DNA of 22,500 bases from Neocallimastix lanati (nom. inval.) (GCA_016946835.1 JACVTC010000040.1:495001-517500); one strand, 5' to 3'; counted from the stretch's first letter, positions 11,801 to 20,627 are shown. A program made the numbers and translations. Notes: generated from the sequence alone by a model not told the origin.

Positions 11801-14748
11801 ACACACATAACAATAAACACAATATTACTTTAGAACAAAATAATTTATACGCAAAAAATAATATTAACTCAAATGTAATTTCTGAAGTAAATAATGAAAT
11901 TTCAACTAATGTAAAACATAGTAACAATAATATAGTTCGTTTAAATAAAAATTATAATAAACAAAATACTAACACAGTACTAGAAAACCAAAATATACTT
12001 CAAAAGGTCAATAACAATTCTTTAAATAATAATAATAATGATTTTATATTTACCAATATCCATGTAAACAATAAAAATAATTTGAATCATTCATTAAAAA
12101 ACGTGGTAAATAATTCTTACATTGAAAAAGGTGAATGCAGTTATTCTTATAAAAATAAACATAATTGGGCAGAAAAAGGAAAAGATGCTGAAAATCCTTC
12201 AATTACCCATAAGGAATATAGTAAAAAATCCTGTAAAAATGATATCGTTTTACCGACTCTGATTAATACTGTTAACTCAAATATAAATGATTCCAAGCCA
12301 ACCGAAAATTCCCCTGCCAGTACTCCTGTAAAAACGCTTAAAGAAAATATTGATATTTCTAAATTTAAAAATGAAAAAAATTTTAATAATAAAAATTATT
12401 CAAAAAATGAAGAAAATTTTAATTTACAACCATTGGATAATGGTAAAATAATTAAATCTTATAATTTAAATTCAGACCCAATAATGACGAAGAATAATAA
12501 TATTATGAATAATAATTCCACTAAATTAAAATCTTTTAATACATCACGTGAATCTACAACATTTATTAATAAAGATAATAAGTTACATAAAATTAATGAT
12601 AACAGTAATAAATCTATGAAACTTAAAAATTTTTCAAAAATTAATCAAAAATTTATTAATAAAATTTTTTTTCAAAATGTCAATAATAAAAATATAATTA
12701 ATGATAATAATAAAATCAATACATCTGTAACAAATGATACTTTTGATAAAACATTTAAACTTTCCCTTAATAAATCTTTAAATAATGAAGATTCTGTCAC
12801 TAAAAATATTAAAGATGACAATTTTAATAATAATATTATTGCTACTAATGAAAATTTACTAGATAATGTTGTTGATGATAATCTATCAATTAACAATTAT
12901 AATTGTTCAAATTTAGATGAAAATGATGTTATTCCTATTGGCGATAAAACTCCCCTGGATTCTTATTCTATTAACCATGATTTAGGTTCTGATACTAATT
13001 ACATTAATAATAATATTATTTCCATTATTTCTGACCAAGATGTAAATATGACTGATAATATGACAGGGATTAACAATCAGTCCGTACTCAAACGTCCTTT
13101 AAGTCCTGAAACTTTCTTTAATATTACTAATGATATCTCTCGGCCTAAATATGATGTTTCCAATAATGAAAAAATGGTTTTTACAATTTACTCTGATACA
13201 CCTAATAGTTTTAATGAAGCTATTAATTGTCCTAATAATAATTACTGGTATAAAGCTATACAAGATGAACTTAATAATTTATACAATAATAATGTTATGT
13301 CCATCGTTAATTACATTCCTAAAAACAAAAATCTTATTTCGACAAAATGGGTTTTTGCTACCAAAAAAGACTCTAATAATAATATTGTTAGATTTAAAGC
13401 TCGCCTAGTTGCTAGAGGTTTTAAACAACGTAGAGGTATTGATTATGAACTTACTTATTCTCCTACCTTAAACATTGATGGATTAAAGCTTATTATCGCT
13501 TTAGCAGCTAAGTTTAATTGGAATATCTACCAATTAGATATTAAAGCTGCGTATCTCAACGCTCCATTAGATACTGATATTTACACTACTATTCCACTAG
13601 GTGATACTAACTTTGGGCGGGGATTCTGGAAACTCAATAAAGCACTATACGGATTAAAACAATCCGGTAGGCAATGGAACCAAACGATTACAAAATTTTT
13701 AAATAAAAATGGATTTAAACAAATAAAATCTGAAAAGTGTATATTTAAATATTCAAAGAATAATAAAACCAAATGCATCATAGGTTTATATGTAGACGAT
13801 ATGATCATAACTGGTGAAGACAAAGAAATACAAAATATAATTACAAAAATTAAAGAAAAATTTAAAATATCAAATTGTGGACCAGCCGAATTCATACTTG
13901 GCATAAAAATTGAAAAACAAAAGAATAAATATATTATATCACAAAATAGTTTTATAAATAATATATTAGACAAATTTAATATAAAAGAAATGAGAAAAAG
14001 AAAAACACCATGCACAGGAGACAACACTATCTCTGAAAATAATAAACCTTTCAATAAAACAATCTACAAGAGTGCTATAGGTTCCTTAATATATCTATCA
14101 AAATGCACAAGGCCAGATATCGCATTCTCCGTGAACAAGGCTGCCAGAAAATCAGAAAAACCCACAATATCAGACTGGAATAAAATAACAAATATTTTCA
14201 GATATATAAATAGTACTAAAGATTATAAAATTGTATATGATGGACAAGGGGAAATAATAGCATACACTGATGCCGATTTTGGAGGTGATCTAAATGACAG
14301 GAAATCTACGTCTGGTGGAATAATACTTATGGGAAACAGTCCCATATGCTGGATTTCTAAAAAACAAACATGTGTAGCTACGTCTACAGCAGAAGCAGAA
14401 TACATTAGCACATCCGAAAATATTAAAAAAATTCTATGGATCAGAAATATTTTAAAAGAATTAATAAATTATAATAAAACAATTACCATTTTCACAGATA
14501 ATTTAGCAAGTAAAATAACTATTGAAAATGGTGAAATCAATACAAAGTTAAAACACATAGATATTAGATTTCATTTTAATAGAGATAATATAGTAAAAAG
14601 GAAAGTAAAATTAGAATACAAAGATACAAAAGAAATGTTAGCTGACGCTCTCACTAAAGATGTTAATGGTACAAAAATGAGTATATTTGCAAATAAGATT
14701 TTTAATATTAAAAAATCTAATTTGAGGGGGAGTGTTAACGTATGTTAA
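8863..14748 (+). CDS. copia-type Gag-Pol polyprotein (Gag, protease, integrase, reverse transcriptase, RNase H), 1961 residues
   Basis: One uninterrupted frame encodes all retrotransposition proteins. Gag (about 1-300) resembles the UBN2/gag-polypeptide family and ends with a CCHC zinc knuckle, CHICEIRGHLTKDC (284-297). Protease: DSGA with D402. Pre-integrase zinc finger: WHRRMGH (539-545) with CKEC (C565, C568). Integrase catalytic triad D595, D658, E694 (the last pair 35 residues apart). Integrase is followed by about 600 residues dominated by Asn, Lys and Ile (about 837-1438). Reverse transcriptase begins near KWVFATKK (W1496 region), with LDIKAAYLNAP, ALYGLKQSGRQW and YVDD (1643-1646, D1645/D1646). 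RNase H: YTDADFGG (D1803), TAEAEY (E1844), FTDN (D1879), and a KHIDIRFHF block. The start ATG at 8863 lies 80 nt after the 5' LTR. The stop codon is 16 nt inside the 3' LTR. No gag/pol frameshift is needed. Typical copia polyproteins are about 1300-1500 residues; the spacer explains the excess. Confidence 0.97.
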   Translation: MAYQFNLAKDQRLRGVSNFATWNFLIMTAARRYGMEEFIEEDVISHLKDNNYRLNPNEESKTVKAILKIIEELQLNRGENVNYNEVFTQNRNRIIAKAEEKDSQLMLMVIQNVEEKILREVSRMKKTFTIMEKLTSKYGDKNNDTEYWLKKLRKLKANDRSQIMKMADSVNEIFGEMEDAGVNLTEREKLKYMFNILPNDFKNIIDVTLETTARQLYESIKDRISARSYLENWENTMDEHDDHDDPMDIDLIEKRYKNKNYYKGKGFVKKINRNNNKTNKNLYCHICEIRGHLTKDCKYNMKARENKKEGRQQSLYQKNHKNEEKELKSFGLVEKITSKYEESDSERDDNFEDIRPLCEPHINDALLIESINEPYNIDNDEKSVNIIERNIESNETVEWYYDSGAYEHVTNDKNLLKDYKEDFVQLRCANNTTLDFEGYGSCEFTINNYHIKLNKVLYSKKAHKNLISAIEFAKIGITSVIEPISQEKVKLTISDCDKNVIGTFLSTDFNQFKINTKSIINNQNILSLDDLGQNSLEIWHRRMGHQYIRNISKHLELHEIKIPKCKECKVVKMKHSPHNGNNPKSNKILEVIHSDISGPYNSSINDKKYFITFLDEYSWKVWLFTLKSKAEAPDIIIDFLKYLNNQFDNYKVKIFKTDGGKEYKNKKIRRYCKDNGIEKSFSPPYCPENNGKAERINQTIKNTAKTLLFWAKLSENFWEYAVRHAAYLYNMIPHEGNNNLIPDEVISGKSISLKHLRTFGCKCYYIDNMENKSNFTPKAKEGIFLGFSKKNYSYRIMDIKNKRIHHVREVECLEECPANYIYEKEGFVDPYFSFTKIDNNIVNNNNNENNHIINENIINNIENINNVLNNENNNLNENNNNIDLNNIIVNDNLNNMNMDNEDNKIEAENNLHDNNTKIIINILDNMNNNKNIDKGKENMVYNINNDDIINLNNKNNKIKTITLEKDTKTNKLLDFNKTNNTHNNKHNITLEQNNLYAKNNINSNVISEVNNEISTNVKHSNNNIVRLNKNYNKQNTNTVLENQNILQKVNNNSLNNNNNDFIFTNIHVNNKNNLNHSLKNVVNNSYIEKGECSYSYKNKHNWAEKGKDAENPSITHKEYSKKSCKNDIVLPTLINTVNSNINDSKPTENSPASTPVKTLKENIDISKFKNEKNFNNKNYSKNEENFNLQPLDNGKIIKSYNLNSDPIMTKNNNIMNNNSTKLKSFNTSRESTTFINKDNKLHKINDNSNKSMKLKNFSKINQKFINKIFFQNVNNKNIINDNNKINTSVTNDTFDKTFKLSLNKSLNNEDSVTKNIKDDNFNNNIIATNENLLDNVVDDNLSINNYNCSNLDENDVIPIGDKTPLDSYSINHDLGSDTNYINNNIISIISDQDVNMTDNMTGINNQSVLKRPLSPETFFNITNDISRPKYDVSNNEKMVFTIYSDTPNSFNEAINCPNNNYWYKAIQDELNNLYNNNVMSIVNYIPKNKNLISTKWVFATKKDSNNNIVRFKARLVARGFKQRRGIDYELTYSPTLNIDGLKLIIALAAKFNWNIYQLDIKAAYLNAPLDTDIYTTIPLGDTNFGRGFWKLNKALYGLKQSGRQWNQTITKFLNKNGFKQIKSEKCIFKYSKNNKTKCIIGLYVDDMIITGEDKEIQNIITKIKEKFKISNCGPAEFILGIKIEKQKNKYIISQNSFINNILDKFNIKEMRKRKTPCTGDNTISENNKPFNKTIYKSAIGSLIYLSKCTRPDIAFSVNKAARKSEKPTISDWNKITNIFRYINSTKDYKIVYDGQGEIIAYTDADFGGDLNDRKSTSGGIILMGNSPICWISKKQTCVATSTAEAEYISTSENIKKILWIRNILKELINYNKTITIFTDNLASKITIENGEINTKLKHIDIRFHFNRDNIVKRKVKLEYKDTKEMLADALTKDVNGTKMSIFANKIFNIKKSNLRGSVNVC
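11371..13176 (+). other. Asn-rich spacer between integrase and reverse transcriptase within the polyprotein
   Basis: About 600 codons of low-complexity Asn/Lys/Ile/Asp-rich sequence with AAT/AAC runs and no recognisable domain, lying between the integrase C-terminus and the reverse transcriptase. Other copia elements have a shorter variable linker here (Ty1 has a few hundred residues). The frame is open throughout, which argues for selection against stops or a very recent origin. Confidence 0.85.
14724..14732 (+). other. polypurine tract
   Basis: GAGGGGGAG directly precedes the 3' LTR, the standard place of the plus-strand primer. Nine purines including a run of five G stand out sharply in this AT-rich DNA. 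It also codes for part of the last residues of the polyprotein. Confidence 0.88.
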
Positions 14749-14972
14749 TTTTATTAATATAAAGTTATAGTCTAGCTTAAGTTTAATAAAATATTAAATT
14801 AAATTATATTAAATATATTGTAATTACAAATTAAAATATAAATTAGTATGTATCTAGAACAAGCCACAATTAAATATAAAAACATGTAATTTTATCTGTA
14901 CTTTAAATCTTTGTTAACCATTTATATAACACTTGCGTTATATATCTAATTATTAATAAATAAATATTAAAC

Positions 14973-14973
<1 letters not shown>
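14733..14973 (+). repeat. 3' LTR of the copia element
   Basis: 241 bp, reading identical to 8542-8782. Contains the polyprotein stop codon at 14746-14748 and the second copies of the TATA-like motif and the hairpin (14923-14944). As a downstream LTR it could drive read-out transcription toward the gene at 15396. Confidence 0.96.

Positions 14974-14978
<5 letters not shown>
14974..14978. repeat. target site duplication, right copy (ATAAT)
   Basis: Matches 8537-8541 immediately outside the left LTR. Same caveat: the site is inside an AAT repeat. Confidence 0.6.
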
Positions 14979-15019
<41 letters not shown>

Positions 15020-15050
15020 TAATAATAATAAAAATAATAATAATAAAATA
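14979..15050. repeat. (AAT)n microsatellite, right part
   Basis: Continuation of the AAT repeat interrupted by the retrotransposon, with AAAAAT interruptions like those on the left side. Confidence 0.93.
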
Positions 15051-15395
15051 TTAAAAAGAGTAATATTAATTTAAATTTTTATATTTTTATATTTTTATAA
15101 ATCTTTTTTTTAATTTTGTAAAAAATTTTTAATTAAAAAATTTTATGGTATCTTTGTATTTTTTTTTTTTTATCGCATTAATTATCCAATAATTATAACA
15201 GATTCTAAATTAAAAACAAATAATTTTTTTTTAATTTCTTAAAAATATAAAGTTTAAAAAAAGAGGTGAAAGGAATAAAAAAAAAAAAAAAAAAACAAAG
15301 AATAAAAGTTAAATTAATAATAAGAATAAAAAATAATTGAAGGTAATTTTCATAAAAATTCAAACAAAAACAAAAAAAAAAAAATTAAATTCGTA
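15051..15395. other. AT-rich upstream region of the membrane-protein gene
   Basis: About 345 bp between the microsatellite and the ATG at 15396. It holds A and T homopolymers (including an A run at about 15276-15295) and AAATTTTT words, with no recognisable motif. It must contain the 5' UTR and any native promoter of the downstream gene. Confidence 0.5.
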
Positions 15396-15920
15396 ATGGA
15401 AAATACCTTATACAAGAGAGCATGTATTGATGCCGCTATATGGTCAGCACTATGGATGCTTTATATTTATGGTTTATTGAAATGGTTTCCATGGACAATG
15501 CTTCATGAAATGACAGAAGATATTCAAAAGAAAGCAAAACTTAAAAAACCAACTTCTAAACAACGAAGAAATACCTTTATATATCAGGTTCTCAGTATTA
15601 TCGTTATTTTTGGAAGTTTAGGTTATTTTGGTATTGCTCCATTTACAGAATCAAAAGTATCTTTCTTAACTATATTCATTTATTCATTTATTATTTGTAT
15701 GGCATGGAATGTGATTGATCTTGTGATTATGGATTGGTTTATTGTGTGCTATTTAACACCAAGTTGGGTTGTTATACAAGGTACGCAGGATTGTGAAGGA
15801 TATAAAGATTATATACACCATTTTAAAGATTTCTTAGTTGGATGTGTGTATATGACATTAATAGCTATTGTCTATTCCATTGTGGACTATGGAATTTTAT
15901 ACTATATCATATGGAAGTAA
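15396..15920 (+). CDS. uncharacterised small multi-pass membrane protein, intronless, possibly of bacterial origin
   Basis: 174 residues; exact function unknown. Hydrophobic stretches at about 13-33, 62-80, 88-120 and 147-171 suggest four membrane segments, with a basic loop at 44-59. The stretch 108-149 contains D108 L V I M D113 W, P122, IQGTQ (127-131), GYKDY (135-139) and HHF: a pattern I associate with small uncharacterised membrane proteins of Clostridia and Actinobacteria (DLVVLDW...PGTEG...YKDY). This is memory-based resemblance only. The start is the first ATG after an in-frame TAA at 15327; there are no introns, unlike both neighbouring host genes, which is compatible with acquisition from bacteria. 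AATAAA at 15925-15930 follows the stop but is weak evidence here. The copia 3' LTR ends about 420 bp upstream. That it is a real gene is likely, from its balanced composition and higher GC than the flanks; the role is not known. Confidence 0.85.
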   Translation: MENTLYKRACIDAAIWSALWMLYIYGLLKWFPWTMLHEMTEDIQKKAKLKKPTSKQRRNTFIYQVLSIIVIFGSLGYFGIAPFTESKVSFLTIFIYSFIICMAWNVIDLVIMDWFIVCYLTPSWVVIQGTQDCEGYKDYIHHFKDFLVGCVYMTLIAIVYSIVDYGILYYIIWK

Positions 15921-16341
15921 ATTAAATAAAAAGTAATTAAAAAAAATATCCTTATTAAAAAATATTAAAAAAAATTACGACAAAATATGATATACAGATG
16001 AAAAAAAATAAATTTAAATAATTAAATAAATATTATATTAATATTTTTTTATATATATTAATTAATAATTAAATAAATACTATATTAATATTTTATATAT
16101 ATTTATATTTTTTAATAATATAAATATTTATTATAAATATTTATATTATGTAAATAAATGTAAATAATGTATAGGCTTAACTAGTATTATCAATAGCCAA
16201 AAATAATAATAAAATGAAATTATAAATAAAATAAGGAAAAAAAAATTTATATATTTTGATTTTTTTCATTATTACTTTTTTTTTTTTTAAGATAACCATA
16301 AAAATTTTCAATTAAAATTTGTTATTATTAAAAGTATTATT

Positions 16342-16343
<2 letters not shown>

Positions 16344-16376
<33 letters not shown>
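16344..16376. repeat. (TA)n microsatellite
   Basis: About 33 bp of alternating T and A, followed by TTTTAA words. Confidence 0.9.
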
Positions 16377-16379
<3 letters not shown>

Positions 16380-16413
16380 AAAAAAAATTTTTTTTTCTTG
16401 TTCATTATGACAT

Positions 16414-16446
16414 AAATTTTAATTTTAATTTTAATTTTAATTTTAT
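16414..16446. repeat. (AATTTT)n hexamer repeat
   Basis: Five consecutive TTTTAA-type hexamers. Confidence 0.85.
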
Positions 16447-17099
16447 TTCTTTCATAATAAATATATTTATGTGGATGGTAACGATTACTTTATAAAAAAA
16501 AAAAAGTTTACTAAAAAAAAAAAAAAAAACTTTTGTTGTTAAAGGTTATATAAATGAAAATTAAATTATTAAGTGAACATAAAATTAAAAAGAAATAAAT
16601 CCATAATTTATATAGATAATAGTGAATGTGAATAGTATATAATTATAATAAATTATAATTATATAAAATAAAATTTTAAAATTTAAAATTTACAATAAAA
16701 AAATGCTGCAATTCCATTGGATACTATTTAATTTGAACTGAAAATAAAGTTTTAAAAAAATGAGATTTAAAAATAATAATAATAAAAATAAAAATTATAA
16801 TAAAAGATAATTTTTCCTTTTTTATATATAAATATTATTTAACCTGCATAAAAAAAAAAAAAATACTTTTGCTTATAGCTTAAATATTATAATTGTTCCC
16901 AATTTTATTTTTTTAAAAACTCATTTAATATGAGAACATTTGATACCATTCAAATTTATGTACCTGTCTCTTTATATATAAAATATACATTTACATATTT
17001 CATTCTTTATTATTATTTTTTTTTTATATATATACTTATAATAATAAAAATTAAAATAAATAAGAAATAACCAAACTTTTTTTTTTTTTTTGTAATAGT

Positions 17100-17259
<160 letters not shown>

Positions 17260-17710
17260 AGTAATCTCTTAATAATTAGTAATATCTTAATTAGTAATTT
17301 ATTAATAATTATAACATATATATTAAATATCATCTTTTTTAAAAAGATAATTCAAGATGGAAAATTCAGATGTTCAAATAAAATAAATAAAAAAAAATTA
17401 AAATTAAAAAAAATTAATTGAATTTCTCTATATAGTTAAATATAATTTAATATATGACTATAATATATTATTTGATAATCCTATTAAAACTTTTTAACAG
17501 CTTTAAAAAAAATCAGCAAGAATATATTATTAATACATTGATAATATACATTAATGATTTAAATTATATTAATATATTACATAAATTCTATAGAATTATT
17601 TATTTACAAATGTGATTCATGTATAAACAATAACAAAATTAAGGTTAATTTATTTGAAAAAGTTAAAGTTTACACTAATTAACAACAATAATAATAATTA
17701 TAAAACGAAA
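17260..17710. other. AT-rich intergenic DNA, no gene seen
   Basis: Only the short ATTAGTAAT-type repeat at its start and AT-rich sequence; no open frame worth calling and no RNA gene seen. Confidence 0.55.
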
Positions 17711-18410
17711 ATAATTAATAATAAATAATAAACAATAAATAATAAATAATAAATAATAAATAATAAATAATAAATAATAAATAATAAATAATAAATAATA
17801 AATAATAAATAATAAATAATAAATAATAAATAATAAATAATAAATAATAAATAATAAATAATAAATAATAAATAATAAATAATAAATAATAAATAATAAA
17901 TAATAAATAATAAATAATAAATAATAAATAATAAATAATAAATAATAAATAATAAATAATAAATAATAAATAATAAATAATAAATAAAAATAATAAATAA
18001 TAAATAATTAAATAATAAATAATTAAATAATAAATAATAAATAATAAATAATAAATAATAAATAATAAATAATAAATAATAAATAATAAATAATAAATAA
18101 TAAATAATAAATAATAAATAATAAATAATAAATAATAAATAATAAATAATAAATAATAAATAATAATAAATAATAAATAATAAATAATAACTAATAAATA
18201 ATAAATAATAAATAATAACTAATAAATAATAAATAATAAATAATAAATAATAAATAATAAATAATAAATAATAAATAATAAATAATAAATAAATAAATAA
18301 ATAATAATAAATAATAAATAATAAATAATAAATAATAAATAATAAATAATAAATAATAAATAATAAATAATAAATAATAAATAATAAATTTTAAATAATA
18401 AATAATAATA
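17711..18410. repeat. heptamer minisatellite, unit AATAAAT (array 2)
   Basis: About 700 bp of the same 7-bp unit as the array at 5156-5672. Interruptions include AATTAAATAAT at about 17990-18030 and TAACTAATAAAT at about 18188 and 18215. The ACTAAT variant word occurs in the interruptions of both arrays. Apparent open frames are by-products of the repeat. Confidence 0.94.
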
Positions 18411-19544
18411 TATTATAGTATACCGTAATATGGTCACTAGAAAATTTTTTCATACATATATCTTTAAAAATTATTTATTTATAGTCAAGTTTCAAAAAAA
18501 TTTTTTATATATTGATTGCTTTCTCTATATTAAACTAATTTTCTTTTTTTTTTTTTTTTTTATTTTTTTAAAAAAAAAAGAATTACTATTATTTAAATAA
18601 ACTATTTTAATATATTTACTTTCATAATACACTTAAATTACTATTATTATTAAATGGTCAATCATATATTTTTGCATATATATCTTTTTAAACATTAATT
18701 ATTATAGGTTAACCATTAAATTATATAATTTTAATATTATTTATATAATTTTATAATTTATAAAATTATTAATATTTTATTACTACATTATTATATATAT
18801 TTAAGCTAAAATTTCCCCTTAGGTTTTATTTTAACTAATATAGCCAAAAATATTTTTTTTATAAAGGATATTTTATAAATATGAATATTTTTTATAATTT
18901 TTTTTAATGTAATGGATGATTATTAAAATTATCCAATATTTATATTAATTTTGAATATAAAGAGTGATTAAAATTAATGGATACAATATAAAAAAAATTT
19001 AAGGGATATGTCATTTTGGTAGTCTTATTACAAGTGGCGTGAATTGAACTAATTCCTATTTATTTTATTTTATTTTATTCAATCTGTACTTAATATTTTT
19101 TCAACTATTTATTTTATTTTATTTTGTGATGTTAATTTTTACAGAAAATATATATATATATATAACTTTAAAAATAAATTCATTAAAAAACTTTTTTTAT
19201 AATTATATTAAATATATATATAATTAATAAAATTAATACTTTATTATAAATATTATATTATTATTATTTTTTTAAATATCAATGTAATTTTTTTTCTCTC
19301 TCCGATATATATATAATAGGAATTTTTTATTTTTTTTTAAAACTTTTTTAAATATAAAATTTTAAATATAAATAAATTAATTATGAACTATAACAATTAG
19401 TAAAAGGAATTTCCTATGAATTATAAAATTATATTTAATATAAATTTTAACTTATTATAACATATTTTAATTTTTATTACCAGAAATAAATCAATAGATT
19501 GATGGATATAAATTTGGTGTTTTATATGTAATATATTTTTAATA
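18411..19544. other. AT-rich intergenic DNA with a diverged 55-bp duplication, no gene seen
   Basis: Two related segments lie at 18430-18484 and 18654-18707 (shared ATGGTCA start, TTTTTnCATA, ATATATCTTT and a TATTnATAG end). Short TATTT repeats lie at about 19060-19080 and 19108-19126. No conserved protein or RNA gene was recognised. Confidence 0.5.
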
Positions 19545-19651
19545 GGTACCCTACAAATGTAGAATAAAGTATTAACCGTTAAAATGAAACGGTTATATTA
19601 CTGTGAAATCCCTTTCAGTTAAATAATTATGGTCATTATGCCATAATAATT
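19545..19651. other. cluster of four small hairpins, possible structured RNA or element remnant
   Basis: After the palindrome GGTACC (19545-19550), four stem-loops follow in about 100 bp: CTACA/TGTAG (19551-19562), TAACCGTT/AACGGTTA with a 7-nt loop (19573-19595), CTGTGAAA/TTTCAG with a 2-nt bulge (19601-19618), and ATTATGG/CCATAAT with an 8-nt loop (19626-19647, extendable past one mismatch). The stems contain most of the G and C of the area. I see no tRNA A or B box. Identity unknown. Confidence 0.45.
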
Positions 19652-20412
19652 AAATATAATATATAAAGTTCTTTTATATATATATATATTTTTTTTTTTT
19701 ATTAATAAAATAAAAATAAAACTATATGTATAAATTTATATGTAAACTTTTTTTTTTTTTTTTAATTTTATTATCATTAAACTTTTTATATAATGTAATT
19801 TTAAATTTTATGATTAATATTTTTTTTTTAAAATTATTTAGTTATTTATTTATTTTTATATTTATTTATCTAATCAATTAATTAATTATTTATATATTTA
19901 TTTATTTATATATTTTATTATATGAAAATTTATATAAATAATATATATACATTTTACTTTTTTATATATTTAATTATATATAATTTTAAAATAAAAGAAT
20001 TTATTTTTAAATTAATAACAATATATTCAATAATAAATTAGAGCAGTGTGTTATCATATAACATAGTATATTATAATATATAGTTTTATATATTATATTT
20101 TTTCAATCTGCAGACAGAAATAGATGATTATTTTATAAATCTTTAAGTTTTAAAAATTTCAAATTAATATATGACAATAAATTATAATATATGTAATTAA
20201 TTCAATTATTTCAATAGGAACTAATGATTTGAAAAGAAAAAAAATTTTTTTTTTCCTTTTTTAAAATTTAATAAAAATTTTATATTAATAAATTGTTTTT
20301 TTTTTTTTATATTTATTTTATTTTTTTTTATTTTTATCACAAAATTTATAAAATTTATTTAATATTATATTATTTAAATTTACACTTTATTTTATGAAAT
20401 AATTTAAACAAA
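19652..20412. other. AT-rich intergenic DNA, no gene seen
   Basis: Poly-T runs, TTTA patches and AT-rich sequence. A small hairpin TGTTAT/ATAACA lies near 20050. No gene recognised. Confidence 0.5.
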
Positions 20413-20627
20413 AAAGTACCAGATTTCGTAGTTATAATTTATATATAAATATAATATTCAAAAGCAAATTTAATAATAACAAGATTTAGAATTTTAATTT
20501 AATTGATAAAAATTAATTTAGAAAGTATCAGATTTCATGGTTTAATTTATATAAATATTATAATATTCAAAAAATAAAATTAATAGTAAAAAAAAAATTA
20601 GAAATTTAATTTTAAAATATTATTTAA
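20413..20627. repeat. diverged tandem duplication, unit about 109 bp
   Basis: AAAGTACCAGATTTCGTAG (from 20413) and AAAGTATCAGATTTCATGG (from 20522) start two adjacent copies. Both continue with TAATTTATAT...AATATTCAAAA...AAATTTAATA-like words in the same order, with small gaps. Confidence 0.7.

Larger units (their letters stand above)
8542..14973 (+). mobile_element. complete Ty1/copia LTR retrotransposon (6432 bp)
   Basis: Two 241-bp direct repeats (8542-8782 and 14733-14973) bound a single gag-pol frame with the order protease, integrase, reverse transcriptase, RNase H, which defines Ty1/copia (Pseudoviridae type). A primer-site candidate follows the 5' LTR, and the polypurine tract GAGGGGGAG (14724-14732) abuts the 3' LTR. 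The flanking ATAAT at 8537-8541 and 14974-14978 fits a 5-bp target duplication, although the surrounding AAT repeat makes that less decisive. Reading base by base I see no difference between the LTRs and no internal stop, so the copy looks recent and potentially competent. Element size is at the upper end for copia because of a long Asn-rich spacer. Confidence 0.96.

Noticed and set aside
9192-14411. Several antisense or shifted frames of 60-157 codons inside the retrotransposon
   Set aside because: They overlap the intact gag-pol frame, have hydrophobic or low-complexity composition expected from antisense reading, and show no known motif.
19034-19050. Complement reads AGTTCAATTCACGCCAC, resembling a tRNA B box
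   Set aside because: The flanking bases do not form a T stem or an acceptor stem and there is no A box, so no tRNA gene is called.
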